Origin: Methanogranum sp963676045
Lineage (GTDB): Archaea; Thermoplasmatota; Thermoplasmata; Methanomassiliicoccales; Methanomethylophilaceae
Reading direction: 5' to 3'
NCBI GenBank assembly: GCA_963676045.1
Contig: OY780938.1
Span: forward strand, 248,001-312,000
DNA: 64,000 nucleotides
Position 1 is the first letter of the stretch. Each line of letters begins with the position of its first letter. The translations under genes were made by a program, and so were the position numbers. Below the pieces are notes generated by a model, which was not told where the DNA came from, searched no databases, and saw nothing but the letters and a program-made list of their open reading frames with translations. This document shows positions 1 through 9,362 of this stretch, piece after piece.

Positions 1-1138
1 GGTCTACGAACCTGTCTTTGAGTTCCCTCAATACTTCTGGTCTTGATGTGTATTCCATCTCTTCTGCACCGAGGATCGAAGGCACGAATGGTCCTTGCGA
101 TCTCATGAACTTGCTTGCTTTTATCGAATTGCTGCGGGCAAGGTCGAATGTGGGAGATCCGAAGAAGTCGACCGGTATGTGTTCTCCGCCTTTGGAGTTC
201 ATAGGTTCAAGTCCCTGCAAATGTCCGTTGTTCAATTGGAATCCGAGACAGCATATTCTTGGAGGTCCATCGAAGTACGTGGGATCGGAATCCTCTGGTG
301 AGCACGGGTACAATGCACCGATGTGCGACCCTCTCATCCATCCTGCCACCAGCATTGTTTGGTTTATGAAAGGCTGTGTGTATTCCCCTACTGATGGAAG
401 TCCACTCTGGCACCTGCATATGCATACAGGATCATCCTTTCCGATGTATTTTCCTGCAGTGAGGTTGAGCTTATCTGTGGATACCACGCATGCAGGGCCG
501 ACACCAGATCTTGCAATAACTCTTTTGATAGCGTATCTTGAGGTGTCACCTAGGAGCGAGAGTATGCTCCAGGATTCCTCAGGTGCTGACATAACTACCT
601 TTTTGTTGTCCATCACATCTTGGATCTCGATATCGAATCCCAGTTTAGCTCTGGCATCGATAACGAGGCCAGTCGTAGTGAATGGATCTAGGAACACCCT
701 TGAAAGAGGTAATGAGTATGCGGACGGCTCTGTTTTGTCTGCCATAAAGAAGAGAAGAGGTTCAGATCCCCTTTCGACAAATGACATCTCAGCAGAACCT
801 GGGCCTGCACCTTTGACATTACCGGAGAAGGCATCCGTGAGGATATCTTGTCCTGCAGCGTAGAGTTTCATGGATTTTGCGATCTTGGTAGCTTTCTGGA
901 AACATTCCCAGGCAGCGCCGTGAACCTCTTTGTTGTTCTCGCCTTTGTAATGAGTCATGTAAAGATTGATGTCATCTCCAACACGCGTCACATAGAAATC
1001 CTCTATGACTCCGGCCTTCTGCTGTTCCTTTAGGACATCCATCGATGCCTGAAGCATGGATGGGTGAGGTCTGGAGTGTCCGACAACGGACCCGACATCT
1101 GCTTTTATTATTGATACAGTGACTTTTTCTGCAGCCAT
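1..1138 (-). CDS. fbp: Fructose-1,6-bisphosphate aldolase/phosphatase, 3' end cut off
   Basis: Reading the minus strand from ATG at 1138 gives a protein beginning MAAEKVTVSIIKADVGSVVG, which I recognise as the archaeal bifunctional FBP aldolase/phosphatase. This enzyme condenses triose phosphates to FBP and dephosphorylates it to fructose 6-phosphate, the committing step of gluconeogenesis. Visible family features are the N-terminal GSVVGHSRPHP stretch with metal-binding residues, then KGAGPGSAEMSF, and GGEHIPVDFFGSPTFDLARS near the end. About 379 codons are present with no stop before base 1; the family is about 365-400 residues, so only a few C-terminal residues are missing. A GGTGA ribosome-binding site lies six bases before the ATG. 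The gene is divergent from the small gene at 1266. Confidence 0.93.
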   Translation of the reverse strand, partial: MAAEKVTVSIIKADVGSVVGHSRPHPSMLQASMDVLKEQQKAGVIEDFYVTRVGDDINLYMTHYKGENNKEVHGAAWECFQKATKIAKSMKLYAAGQDILTDAFSGNVKGAGPGSAEMSFVERGSEPLLFFMADKTEPSAYSLPLSRVFLDPFTTTGLVIDARAKLGFDIEIQDVMDNKKVVMSAPEESWSILSLLGDTSRYAIKRVIARSGVGPACVVSTDKLNLTAGKYIGKDDPVCICRCQSGLPSVGEYTQPFINQTMLVAGWMRGSHIGALYPCSPEDSDPTYFDGPPRICCLGFQLNNGHLQGLEPMNSKGGEHIPVDFFGSPTFDLARSNSIKASKFMRSQGPFVPSILGAEEMEYTSRPEVLRELKDRFVD

Positions 1139-1265
1139 GAATTCACCATTGTTTTATTGGGTGTCGGTTAGCGTTGTGAATTATAATAATGTTTTTCATA
1201 CAGTTATTAGAAAATCCATCAGATCCATCATATGGCGTCGGTAGAACAAAATATCGGGACGTTAT

Positions 1266-1457
1266 ATGTCCACATATTGGGACGCACAGCGTCCGGATGT
1301 GATTGACATGATGGAGAACATGAAGGCCAAAATGGTAGAAAAATGGTCCAAAGAGAAGACAAAAAAAGAGAAGAACTATACGCTCCACGTAATAGGCGCG
1401 ATAGTCGTCATAGCTCTGGTCATCACAGCATTGAGTTATTGGTTCCCCCTCAACTGA
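1266..1457 (+). CDS. Small tail-anchored membrane protein, unknown
   Basis: This 63-residue protein has a charged, probably amphipathic N-terminal half rich in Lys and Glu (residues 1-38), then one hydrophobic helix (about 41-60) ending SYWFPLN at the C-terminus. That is the architecture of a tail-anchored single-pass protein. I do not recognise the family; SecG/Sec61-beta has a similar layout but the sequence does not match it. No clear ribosome-binding site precedes the ATG. It sits alone between a divergent FBP aldolase/phosphatase and the co-directional aspS. Confidence 0.5.
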   Translation: MSTYWDAQRPDVIDMMENMKAKMVEKWSKEKTKKEKNYTLHVIGAIVVIALVITALSYWFPLN

Positions 1458-1491
1458 TTCTTTATTAACGGCGTGTCCTGCAGATGTAGGT

Positions 1492-1499
1492 TTTATATT
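1492..1499 (+). promoter_or_regulatory. TATA-like box of aspS
   Basis: The stretch TTTATATT lies about 30 bases before the aspS ATG at 1529, the spacing expected for an archaeal promoter giving a leaderless or near-leaderless transcript. No ribosome-binding site is visible before the ATG, which agrees. Confidence 0.5.
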
Positions 1500-1528
1500 A
1501 GAGGCAGGACTACGTCTGTTAGTTTAAC

Positions 1529-2833
1529 ATGACAGCCATTAGAGACTCTAGTAATATTGCGGTGACCGATGGTACGGCGACCGTCAAAGGTTGGGTCCAG
1601 GACATCAGGAATCTGGGGGGAATTTCCTTCTTGACACTGAGGGACAGGTTCGGGACCATTCAGGTTACGATGCCGAAGAAAAAGATAGATCCTGTTCTTT
1701 TTGACAGTATAACGAGACTTTCTAGAGAATCCGTGATATCCGTAACAGGCGAGGTAAAGGCGAGCAATCAGACAGCTCTGGGTCTTGAGTTGATACCCAT
1801 ATCCTTCGAAGTATATTCCGAGGCAGCGGTACCTCTCCCGATGGGAGTGATAGATAAGGTGAATGTCGAGATGGACACTCGTCTAAACAACAGATTCATG
1901 GACCTAAGGAAACCTGAGATAAAGGCAATTTTTGAGCTCAGGTCAATGATGGTCGCTCTGATCAACGAGGTAATGCAGGCAAAGGGATTCACATGTGTCA
2001 GCACACCAAAGATCGTAGCATCGGGTGCAGAGGGGGGTTCCACATTGTTCAGTGTGGATTATTTCGGAAGACCTGCATATTTGGCACAGAGCCCTCAGTT
2101 GTACAAGCAGATACTCATGTCTACAGGTCTTGACAGGGTCTACGAGTTGGGCCCAGCATTCCGTGCAGAGCACTCCAACACCAACCGCCATGTGACAGAG
2201 TTCATATCATTCGATGGTGAGATGTGCTGGATAGAGAAGGAGGAGGATGTGATGGCGATGATCGAGAGCATCATCGACCATGTCCTGAAAGGATTGAAGG
2301 ACAGGGGCAGTAAACAGCTCGCGGTACTGGGGAAAGAGATCAATGTACCGGCATTACCATATCCGATATTGACATATTCCGATTGCCTGAAAATGGTCCA
2401 GGACTCTGGAATGCCTTTGAAGAATGGCGACGACCTTGGTACGGAGGGCGAGAAGGTCATAGGCGATATAATGGCCGAGAAAGGATACGACCTCTATTTC
2501 ATAGCCGAATACCCAGAAGAGGCCAAACCATTCTACATCATGGAGAAGGACGGTACTGAACACTCATTCTCGTTCGATCTCGACTACAGAGGTCAGGAGA
2601 TATCTTCGGGCGGTCAGAGAGAGCACAGGTATGAAAGACTTGTCGCCAGAATGGAAAAGAAAGGGTTGAATCCAGATGATTTCGGTTTCTATCTCGATGC
2701 ATTCAAATACGGCATACCTCCGCATGGTGGATGGGGAATAGGCATCGACAGGTTGATCGTTAAGATGCTGGATCTTCCCAATGTCAGGGAAGCGATACTC
2801 TTCCCAAGGGACATGAGTAGATTATCGCCTTGA
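1529..2833 (+). CDS. aspS: Aspartyl-tRNA synthetase, archaeal type
   Basis: This class II synthetase charges tRNA-Asp with aspartate. The N-terminal OB-fold anticodon-binding domain (about 1-105) contains VKGWVQDIRNLGGISFLTLR. The catalytic domain carries motif 1 around FRSMMVALINEVM, motif 2 around GPAFRAEHSNTNRHVTEFIS, and motif 3 GGWGIGIDRLI near the C-terminus. At 434 residues it has the compact archaeal/eukaryal form without the bacterial GAD insertion. Archaeal AspRS may be discriminating or may also charge tRNA-Asn; the sequence alone does not settle this here. A hairpin terminator follows. Confidence 0.96.
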   Translation: MTAIRDSSNIAVTDGTATVKGWVQDIRNLGGISFLTLRDRFGTIQVTMPKKKIDPVLFDSITRLSRESVISVTGEVKASNQTALGLELIPISFEVYSEAAVPLPMGVIDKVNVEMDTRLNNRFMDLRKPEIKAIFELRSMMVALINEVMQAKGFTCVSTPKIVASGAEGGSTLFSVDYFGRPAYLAQSPQLYKQILMSTGLDRVYELGPAFRAEHSNTNRHVTEFISFDGEMCWIEKEEDVMAMIESIIDHVLKGLKDRGSKQLAVLGKEINVPALPYPILTYSDCLKMVQDSGMPLKNGDDLGTEGEKVIGDIMAEKGYDLYFIAEYPEEAKPFYIMEKDGTEHSFSFDLDYRGQEISSGGQREHRYERLVARMEKKGLNPDDFGFYLDAFKYGIPPHGGWGIGIDRLIVKMLDLPNVREAILFPRDMSRLSP

Positions 2834-2848
2834 TGATTTTAAATCAAT

Positions 2849-2882
2849 GGGGGTCAGATTCGGTCATTTTCGGGTGACCCCC
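2849..2882 (+). terminator. Hairpin terminator after aspS
   Basis: Arms GGGGGTCA (2849-2856) and TGACCCCC (2875-2882) pair perfectly across an 18-base loop. They begin 15 bases after the aspS stop and are followed by a T-rich stretch that runs into the promoter of the next gene. Confidence 0.55.
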
Positions 2883-2890
2883 TGATTCGT

Positions 2891-2899
2891 TTTAATATA
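2891..2899 (+). promoter_or_regulatory. TATA-like box of the Hjc gene
   Basis: TTTAATATA is centred about 24 bases before the ATG at 2919. This spacing favours the ATG over the TTG six bases further upstream and implies a leaderless transcript. Confidence 0.55.
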
Positions 2900-2918
2900 C
2901 TCAGGCAATCCATTGTTC

Positions 2919-3455
2919 ATGGCGGCATCAGGTGACATCTATGAGAGGGAATTGAAGTACTTGCTCACAGGGGATCGGAAGACAATTGCCAAGATGGTAA
3001 AGACATGCAATGCTAACGAAAATCAGGCGTACAGCACGATGCTATCGGACCCATTCATGGTCGTTAGGGCAGCCGGTTCTTTGGGCGTGGACCTTGTCGC
3101 ATTGAGATGGGATTTTTCATTTCCGATAGAGGTAAAGAGTTCAGGGGAGGAAGTGATGCATTTCAGTAAGAATCCCAGGCTCGGAGAGCAGGCGGAGAAG
3201 ATGAGATGTGAATGCGCCACATGCCATGTCATACCGATATACGCATACAGGTTGAAGAGCATCAGGGGAGACCCTTGGAGGATATTCACGATCCCTTCGG
3301 ACACAAAGTTGAAAGGCCGTAATGCTTTGTTGAAGAGAAGGATACCTGAATTCGAGATAACATCCAATGGGAATTACATCATGAGATGGGGCGAAGGCAT
3401 GAAGCTTAGCGAATTCATATCATACATGGGCATGAGTGAATTCGACAGCGAGTGA
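2919..3455 (+). CDS. hjc: Holliday junction resolvase, Hjc-like
   Basis: The protein has the archaeal resolvase pattern: an N-terminal GDIYERELKYLL helix with the conserved Glu, then VVRAAGSLGVDLVALR supplying the catalytic Asp, then FPIEVKSS, the E-x-K of the nuclease fold. Hjc cuts four-way DNA junctions during recombination and fork repair. At about 178 residues it is longer than typical Hjc (about 120-140); the extra C-terminal part (from about residue 105) has two cysteines in CECATC and no domain I can name. The ATG at 2919 is chosen because a TATA-like box lies about 24 bases upstream. Confidence 0.8.
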   Translation: MAASGDIYERELKYLLTGDRKTIAKMVKTCNANENQAYSTMLSDPFMVVRAAGSLGVDLVALRWDFSFPIEVKSSGEEVMHFSKNPRLGEQAEKMRCECATCHVIPIYAYRLKSIRGDPWRIFTIPSDTKLKGRNALLKRRIPEFEITSNGNYIMRWGEGMKLSEFISYMGMSEFDSE

Positions 3456-3613
3456 GACGACCGTCAGTACTCATAGGGTTCATCATGAATCAGCCGAATA
3501 ATCTCTTCATCCGGTCAAGTCTCAAGCGTTAATGGTAATTTTACATAAAAGTATGGTGGGTGTTCAAGACCATTCGATGCACCTTATTTTTTCTTTCCGC
3601 GCGTGGTTTAGCT

Positions 3614-3622
3614 AAATATATA
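3614..3622 (+). promoter_or_regulatory. TATA-like box of the hisD-ppk-ppx operon
   Basis: AAATATATA lies about 25 bases before the hisD ATG at 3647 and no ribosome-binding site is visible, so the operon transcript probably starts at or very near the start codon. The rest of 3456-3610 shows no gene. Confidence 0.55.
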
Positions 3623-3646
3623 ACCGAGTAGTGGATTCGAAAAAAC

Positions 3647-4909
3647 ATGTCGTGGAAGCAAGTCGACGAGAATTTTTGGAAAGATAATCGTGCATCAAAA
3701 GTTGATTCAGTCATCGATACCGTTCAAGGTATAATCGACCAGGTCAGCAAGGATGGAGATAAGGCTCTGATAGAGCTTACGAAGAAGTTCGATAAGATCG
3801 ACCTAAAGTCCTTGGCTGTCACCAGAGATGACATAGACGAGGCATATGATAAGGTAGACCAGGACCTTGTAGACGAGTTAGAAGAGGCAGCATACCGCAT
3901 CGAGCGCTTCCATGAGATGCAGGTGCCGCCAGACCTATGGACCCGCGAGGTCGAACCAGGAATAACCCTGGGCGTCAAGAGCACCCCCTTCTCCAGAGTA
4001 GGTTGTTACATTCCAGGCGGCAGGGCGTCATATCCTTCGACCGCCCTCATGTGCGTCATACCCGCTCGCGTCGCCGGTGTGGATGAGATCGTATGTTGCA
4101 CACCAGCACCGATAAACCCGATAACGCTTGTAGCACTCGACATAGCAGGGGTCGATGAGATATACATGGTCGGAGGCGCACAGGCGATAGCCGCAATGGC
4201 ACTGGGCACAGAGTCCATCGAACCGGTTCAGAAGATAGTCGGACCGGGTAACGTGTATGTCACCGCTGCAAAGACTATATTGAGGAAGAACGTCGAGATA
4301 GACTTCCCCGCAGGTCCAAGCGAGATAGGCGTATTGGCAGATTCCTCCGCGAATCCATTGTTCGTGGCATCGGACCTCATCGCACAGGCTGAGCACGATC
4401 CCTCCTCCGCATGTCTCCTAATAACGGATGATCCGAAATTCCCTGACAGGGTGTGGAAGGAGATGGAAGCCATGATCAAGGTGGCATCAAGGAAAGGCAT
4501 CATCGAGAAGGCCTTGAACAATTCAGGGTACATCATTGTCGAGGATATGGAACTGGGCATAGAGATGATGAACACCATAGCCCCCGAGCACCTTTCAATA
4601 CAGACCAGGGACACCTTCGATACGTTGTCGAAGATCACCAACGCAGGGTCCATATTCATAGGCCCGTACACACCCGTGGCCGCAGGGGATTACGCATCAG
4701 GCACCAATCATGTATTGCCGACCGCAGGGCACGCGGCCACATCATCGGGATTGAACGTGGCCCATTTCCGCAAGACATCCACTGTGCAGATATTGACGAA
4801 GCAGGGGCTTTCGACACTCGCTCCAACGATCGAGATGATAGCTACCGCGGAAGGTCTCGATGCGCACAGTGAGTCGGTTAAAGTAAGGGAATCCGAAGAA
4901 GAAGAGTGA
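3647..4909 (+). CDS. hisD: Histidinol dehydrogenase
   Basis: This zinc enzyme oxidises L-histidinol to L-histidine with two NAD+, the last step of histidine synthesis. Family signatures are YIPGGRASYPSTALM, GVDEIYMVGGAQAIAAMA, KIVGPGNVYVTAAK, and FPAGPSEIGVLAD, followed by AEHDPSS and the C-terminal GTNHVLPTAGHA. Its 420 residues match the family length. It is the only histidine gene in the window and heads a run with the polyphosphate genes: the ppk1 ATG comes five bases after its stop, so the three are probably cotranscribed. The C-terminus ends in an acidic ESEEEE tail. Confidence 0.96.
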   Translation: MSWKQVDENFWKDNRASKVDSVIDTVQGIIDQVSKDGDKALIELTKKFDKIDLKSLAVTRDDIDEAYDKVDQDLVDELEEAAYRIERFHEMQVPPDLWTREVEPGITLGVKSTPFSRVGCYIPGGRASYPSTALMCVIPARVAGVDEIVCCTPAPINPITLVALDIAGVDEIYMVGGAQAIAAMALGTESIEPVQKIVGPGNVYVTAAKTILRKNVEIDFPAGPSEIGVLADSSANPLFVASDLIAQAEHDPSSACLLITDDPKFPDRVWKEMEAMIKVASRKGIIEKALNNSGYIIVEDMELGIEMMNTIAPEHLSIQTRDTFDTLSKITNAGSIFIGPYTPVAAGDYASGTNHVLPTAGHAATSSGLNVAHFRKTSTVQILTKQGLSTLAPTIEMIATAEGLDAHSESVKVRESEEEE

Positions 4910-4914
4910 GGCCA

Positions 4915-6996
4915 ATGTCCGACCCCATCGATCTCTACGACCATTCGTTGTACATCAACAGGGAGCTATCCTGGTTGGAGTTCAATAGACGCTGTCTCCT
5001 TGAGGCCGAGGACAAGACCAATCCTTTGTTGGATAGGGTGAAGTTCCTTGCCATAGCATATGGTAACATGGATGAATTCTTCATGATACGCATCCCAGGC
5101 ATGATCTCCAGGGAGATCATGGATGCGATGGCATCCGCCGGTCCGGATTCATATGACAATCACGATGACTTCGTGAAGGATGTGAATAAGAAGGTGGAGT
5201 CCCTCGTCTCAGGTTACGATACATGTTGGAACGATCTCAATGCGGACCTATACGAGAAGAACATACGCATACGCACCATCGATTCCTTAAACAAGATCCA
5301 GAGGAGCTGGGTGGATGATTACTATAAACAGAGGGTCCATGCATTGCTGACCCCTCTTGCATTGGATGTGTCGCATCCGTTCCCCTTCATATCCAACAAC
5401 TCATTGAATCTGGCCGTGAAGGTGAGGAAGAACGAGGACGAGTTCCTATACGCCAGGGTGAAGGTGCCGACCAGCATATTGCCGAGGTTCGTCAAGATAC
5501 CCTCGGACAAGGCAGGGGTCGACTTCATCCTGATGGAGAATATAATCAAGGCCAATATGAAGGAGCTTTTCCCCGGGATCGATGTCGTCGGGGTCTACAA
5601 TTTCCGGGTCACAAGGAATGCGGATGTTAAGGTCACTATCGATGAGGCGTGCGACCTCATGTCCGCAGTCGAGACATCATTGGATTCACGTGACATGGGA
5701 TTCCCAGTCAGGATGATGGTGGAGGAGGACATGCCGCAGGAGATGATCGATCTTTTCGGTCGCAACCTGAAGCTCACGGGATACCAGATACACAAGGTAT
5801 CAGTCGGAGGGATGATGCTCACCGATCTTTGGGAAGTAGCAGGATTGAACTATCCGAAGCTCAAGGAGAAACCGTTCCTCCCGTTCTGCCCACCGGAATT
5901 CGGGGAGGACGCATCCATCTTCAATACTCTGAGGGAGAAGGATTGGATACTTTTCCACCCCTACGAGTCGTTCGACGCAATAATACATTTCCTCAACGAG
6001 GCCGCCGACGATCCCAAGGTCCAGAGCATAAAGATCTGCCTCTACAGGATAGGTAAGGACCCGTCGATAATACGCGCGTTGATGAGGGCGAAGGAGAAGG
6101 GAAAGGCAGTATCGGTGCTCATGGAGCTCCGTGCGAAGTTCGATGAGACCAACAACATCCATCTTGCGAGGGAATTGGAGAAGATGGGGGTGCATGTGGT
6201 ATACGGACCGGTCGAGCTCAAGGTCCATTCCAAGCTGCTGCAGGTCGTCAGACTGGAGGGGGAGCATCTGATGAGATACACCCATCTCAGTTCAGGAAAT
6301 TACAATACCAGCACCGCCAAGCAGTACGGAGACATATCGTACTTCACAGCGAACCAGACGATAGGCAAGGACGTGGGGGAGCTCTTCAACGCGCTAACAG
6401 GATTCTTCGGACCGAGGGATTACACGTATCTCCTGGTCGCACCCCTCACATTGAAGAGCGAGGTGCTCCGCAAGATAAGGCGCGAGGCGGACAACCAGCG
6501 CGCAGGCAAGACAGGTTACATAGCGATCAAGGTCAACGGTCTTGTGGATTCGGACATAATCGCGGAACTCTACAGGGCCTCTCAGGCAGGCGTGAAGATA
6601 GACCTGATCATAAGGGGACTCTGCTGTCTGCGTCCAGGCATACCGGGGGTATCGGACAACATACGCGTAACCAGCGTGGTGGACATGTTCCTGGAGCATT
6701 CTAGGATATACTATTTCGAGAACGGAGGGGACCCGGAGATGTACATGGGGTCCTCGGATATGATGCCCCGCAATCTCATCGCAAGAGTGGAGGTCCTTTT
6801 CCCAATATTGGACAAGGAGATGATGGTCAGCATAAGGGACAACATATTGAACATACATCTGAACGACAACGTGAAGGCCAAGATCCTGAACTCATCTGGC
6901 GAGTACATCCCAGTGGTCAGGAAGAGCAGGGCTAAGAAGCTCCGTTCTCAGAAATGGTTCATAGAGCACAGAGGTGTCTGGCATGGACAACATTGA
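4915..6996 (+). CDS. ppk1: Polyphosphate kinase 1
   Basis: PPK1 reversibly transfers the gamma phosphate of ATP to inorganic polyphosphate. The N-terminal domain begins LYINRELSWLEFNRRCLLEA, followed by FLAIAYGNMDEFFMIR. The phospholipase-D-like catalytic halves show LMELRAKFDETNNIHLARE, VHSKLLQVVR with the autophosphorylated His candidate, THLSSGNYN, and in the second half DLIIRGLCCLRPGIPGVSDN and VDMFLEHSRIYYF. At 693 residues it is full length. ATG 4915 is preferred over an in-frame GTG at 4906 that overlaps hisD. The last 14 bases overlap the ppx gene, which suggests coupled translation of the kinase and its opposing hydrolase. Confidence 0.95.
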   Translation: MSDPIDLYDHSLYINRELSWLEFNRRCLLEAEDKTNPLLDRVKFLAIAYGNMDEFFMIRIPGMISREIMDAMASAGPDSYDNHDDFVKDVNKKVESLVSGYDTCWNDLNADLYEKNIRIRTIDSLNKIQRSWVDDYYKQRVHALLTPLALDVSHPFPFISNNSLNLAVKVRKNEDEFLYARVKVPTSILPRFVKIPSDKAGVDFILMENIIKANMKELFPGIDVVGVYNFRVTRNADVKVTIDEACDLMSAVETSLDSRDMGFPVRMMVEEDMPQEMIDLFGRNLKLTGYQIHKVSVGGMMLTDLWEVAGLNYPKLKEKPFLPFCPPEFGEDASIFNTLREKDWILFHPYESFDAIIHFLNEAADDPKVQSIKICLYRIGKDPSIIRALMRAKEKGKAVSVLMELRAKFDETNNIHLARELEKMGVHVVYGPVELKVHSKLLQVVRLEGEHLMRYTHLSSGNYNTSTAKQYGDISYFTANQTIGKDVGELFNALTGFFGPRDYTYLLVAPLTLKSEVLRKIRREADNQRAGKTGYIAIKVNGLVDSDIIAELYRASQAGVKIDLIIRGLCCLRPGIPGVSDNIRVTSVVDMFLEHSRIYYFENGGDPEMYMGSSDMMPRNLIARVEVLFPILDKEMMVSIRDNILNIHLNDNVKAKILNSSGEYIPVVRKSRAKKLRSQKWFIEHRGVWHGQH

Positions 6997-8506
6997 CGGA
7001 GAGGTAGTCGGGTTCATAGATGTCGGCACAAATTCGGTGCATGTACTCGTGGTGAAATATTACGAGGGTTCGATGGGAACGACGATATTCCAGGACAAGG
7101 AGGTGATACGCCTAGGCCAGAATCTCTATTCCAACGGGTATATCGATAAGGACACCATAGAGAAGGCGCGTCTGGTGATCTCCAATTTCACAGAGACTGC
7201 CAGGAACATGGGCGCTGACAAGGTCATAGCGATGGCCACATGCGCGGCGAGGGAGGCGAACAACAAGAAGGAACTTCTCGACGCGATAAGGTCGGACGGC
7301 GTGGATGTGAGCATCATCCCAGGTTACGAGGAGGCAAGGCTCATACGTCTGGGGTTGTTCGGGCCCGTCGCGCCGAAGGAGAACACTCTCGCGATAGACA
7401 TCGGCGGAGGAAGCACAGAGATAATACTGTGCCGTGAGAAGGAGGACATATACCTGGACAGCCTCAGCATGGGGGCCGTGAGGTTCGCATACGGATGCGG
7501 GATACCCCCGGACAAGGCGTTGTCCTTCTCGGAGTACGATCAGCTGAGAAGGGAGGTCGACATGAGGTCGAGCCATACCTGCAGGAAGATAAGGGAATAC
7601 GGTTTCATCCACGCCTATGGCTCTTCCGGCACCATGATCGCACTGGCAGAGATGTGTGCGGCAAAAAGGGGGGACAGCGATTCGTCGTACATGATGTACT
7701 ACGAGCTCGTGGCCCTCATGAAGGAACTCTACACCAAGGACATCAAGGGCAGATGCACAGTGCCGGGCATGAACCCCTCCAGAGCGGACATAATAGTCAG
7801 CGGGGGAGCGATAGTGGAGGAGTTGATGTATCTGCTCAACATAGATCGCATAGAGATAAGCTTCAATGGTCTGAAGCAGGGGATGCAGATAGATTACATG
7901 ATGAAACACGGGTATTCCGATTTCAATGTGAGGGAATCGTCCGTGAGGGGTCTCGCGGGCAGATGCCAATACGATAAGCAGCATGCGGATTTCGTTCGCA
8001 AGTACGCGCTATATCTCTTCGATAGGATGAAGGAACAGAACGTGCACAGGATGGATGAGGAGATGAGGGAGCTGCTTGCATATGCATGCACCTTGCATGA
8101 TATCGGGGAATTCATAAATTATCCAAAACATCACATACATTCTTTCATAATAATAACCAATTCGAACCTCGGAGGTTTCACGACCGATGAGCTGAGGATA
8201 ATGGGGCTCATCGCAAGGTTCCATCACAAGAAGTTCCCAGAGAGGGACTCCAAGGTGTTCGGCGACATGTTACCCAAGCAGATCAACAACATACGCGAAT
8301 GCGCGCTGATGCTGAAGATGGCGGACATATTCGATAGACGCCATGGTTCTTCCATCGAAGATGTGAAGGTCGATGTGGATGGGGACATATTGATGCTGGA
8401 CCTAAAATCTGAATTGGACATAAGCATGGAGACGTGGAAGCTGGCATCGATCGAGATCGATATCCTCGATGTTTTCGGTCTGAGGCTCAAGACGATAAAA
8501 TCTTAA
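6983..8506 (+). CDS. ppx: Exopolyphosphatase, Ppx/GppA family with C-terminal HD domain
   Basis: The protein is an ASKHA-fold phosphatase that removes terminal phosphate from polyphosphate, or from pppGpp in GppA members. Phosphate-binding loops are visible as GFIDVGTNSVHVLV at the N-terminus and LAIDIGGGSTEII near residue 137, with YGSSGTM in the second lobe. The C-terminal third (from about residue 320) resembles an HD-type domain, with LHDIGEFINYPKHHIHS. Start: GAGGTG at 6971-6976 sits six bases before ATG 6983; a GTG at 6974 is the alternative. It overlaps ppk1 by 14 bases, so synthesis and breakdown of polyphosphate appear to be made together. It converges on the CDGSH gene, overlapping it by four bases. 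Confidence 0.93.
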   Translation: MDNIDGEVVGFIDVGTNSVHVLVVKYYEGSMGTTIFQDKEVIRLGQNLYSNGYIDKDTIEKARLVISNFTETARNMGADKVIAMATCAAREANNKKELLDAIRSDGVDVSIIPGYEEARLIRLGLFGPVAPKENTLAIDIGGGSTEIILCREKEDIYLDSLSMGAVRFAYGCGIPPDKALSFSEYDQLRREVDMRSSHTCRKIREYGFIHAYGSSGTMIALAEMCAAKRGDSDSSYMMYYELVALMKELYTKDIKGRCTVPGMNPSRADIIVSGGAIVEELMYLLNIDRIEISFNGLKQGMQIDYMMKHGYSDFNVRESSVRGLAGRCQYDKQHADFVRKYALYLFDRMKEQNVHRMDEEMRELLAYACTLHDIGEFINYPKHHIHSFIIITNSNLGGFTTDELRIMGLIARFHHKKFPERDSKVFGDMLPKQINNIRECALMLKMADIFDRRHGSSIEDVKVDVDGDILMLDLKSELDISMETWKLASIEIDILDVFGLRLKTIKS

Positions 8507-9156
8507 TGGGAGGATAGATGCGAGGAATCGCAGAACGGCATATTCTTGGACCTTCCGCACCTGCATAGTGCGATGCGATTCCTCACTTCATATCCCTTAC
8601 CTTCGGGCGAGACCACGGGTATGCCGCCTCTTACCCATATGGGGCCGACCGTGTGGACATCGTTGGTGATGGAGATCTCCTTCCTGAGCGCAGGTTCGTA
8701 TTTCACACCGCCGATGACAAGTGTAAGACTGCCGCCAGGGCAGTTATCGCACTGTTCACGTGCCTCATCCAGGTATTTTTCTTTCTTTATAGATTGCTCT
8801 ATCTTCCTACCGGAGTGACAGAATCCTGCACCAGTGCATAATATCGGCCTCTGCATCAACTCCACGTTTTCGCACCCTTTCGTAATCGTGACATTCTCAT
8901 CATAGAGATCAGGTTCTGCGATCTTATGATCCCTGAAGCCTGCATCCATATGCGTTCCGTCACAGAATGGCGTCGATGTCGTCTTTCCGCATCTGCACAG
9001 GGCATATATGTCGTCCGTGCGGTACTCTTTGTCCTTCGTCCAACCTATGGGTTTGCCCATGGGATCTACTTTGACGGATATCTCATTCAAAGGGATGTTC
9101 CCGTGGACCATGTAAGGTCCGTCCCTCATAACATTGATCCTTTGTTCATCCGTCAT
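8503..9156 (-). CDS. CDGSH-type iron-sulfur protein with two cluster motifs
   Basis: Two CDGSH (mitoNEET-like) motifs of the C-x-C...CD-x-x-H form are visible: CRCGKTTSTPFCDGTH near residue 53 and CRCGRSKNMPFCDSSH at the C-terminus. Each should bind a labile [2Fe-2S] cluster through three Cys and one His. Between them lies a Cys-rich segment (CTGAGFCHS and CDNCPGGSLTLVIGG) resembling the mono-cluster ferredoxin-like domain often fused to CDGSH domains. The protein is soluble, with no signal peptide. The role is probably redox or iron-sulfur handling; no substrate can be named. A TATA-like box and a short palindrome lie just upstream. Confidence 0.88.
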   Translation of the reverse strand: MTDEQRINVMRDGPYMVHGNIPLNEISVKVDPMGKPIGWTKDKEYRTDDIYALCRCGKTTSTPFCDGTHMDAGFRDHKIAEPDLYDENVTITKGCENVELMQRPILCTGAGFCHSGRKIEQSIKKEKYLDEAREQCDNCPGGSLTLVIGGVKYEPALRKEISITNDVHTVGPIWVRGGIPVVSPEGKGYEVRNRIALCRCGRSKNMPFCDSSHLSSH

Positions 9157-9187
9157 TCGATCCCAACTATCATTATCTCATTTAGCA

Positions 9188-9223
9188 ATATATAAAGGCT
9201 TTTGAAATTTAGTTTAGACTAAA
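9188..9223 (-). promoter_or_regulatory. Promoter and possible operator of the CDGSH gene
   Basis: On the minus strand TTTATATA lies about 32 bases before the ATG at 9156. Just upstream of it TTTAG-A-CTAAA (9213-9223) is a perfect odd palindrome within an AT-rich run. Its place behind the TATA box suggests binding of a regulator. The stretch from 9224 to 9360 holds no gene I can see. Confidence 0.35.
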
Positions 9224-9362
9224 TGATATTCTTCAAATCCAACAGCATCTTGAAGGATATGCCAGATATCATATGGAATAATGCGAAATATCACAAATCT
9301 GATATTTCTATTCGTAACAAAATAAGTGATTTTTTAATCAAAGACGTAAAAAAGTACCTAGT

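Noticed and set aside
18..863. Long plus-strand open frame of 281 codons
   Set aside because: It is the shadow of the FBP aldolase/phosphatase gene on the minus strand, whose sequence is clearly recognisable.
7112..7984. 290-codon minus-strand frame across ppx
   Set aside because: It lies fully inside the ppx gene, has His/Tyr/Arg-rich composition typical of antisense frames, and matches no family.
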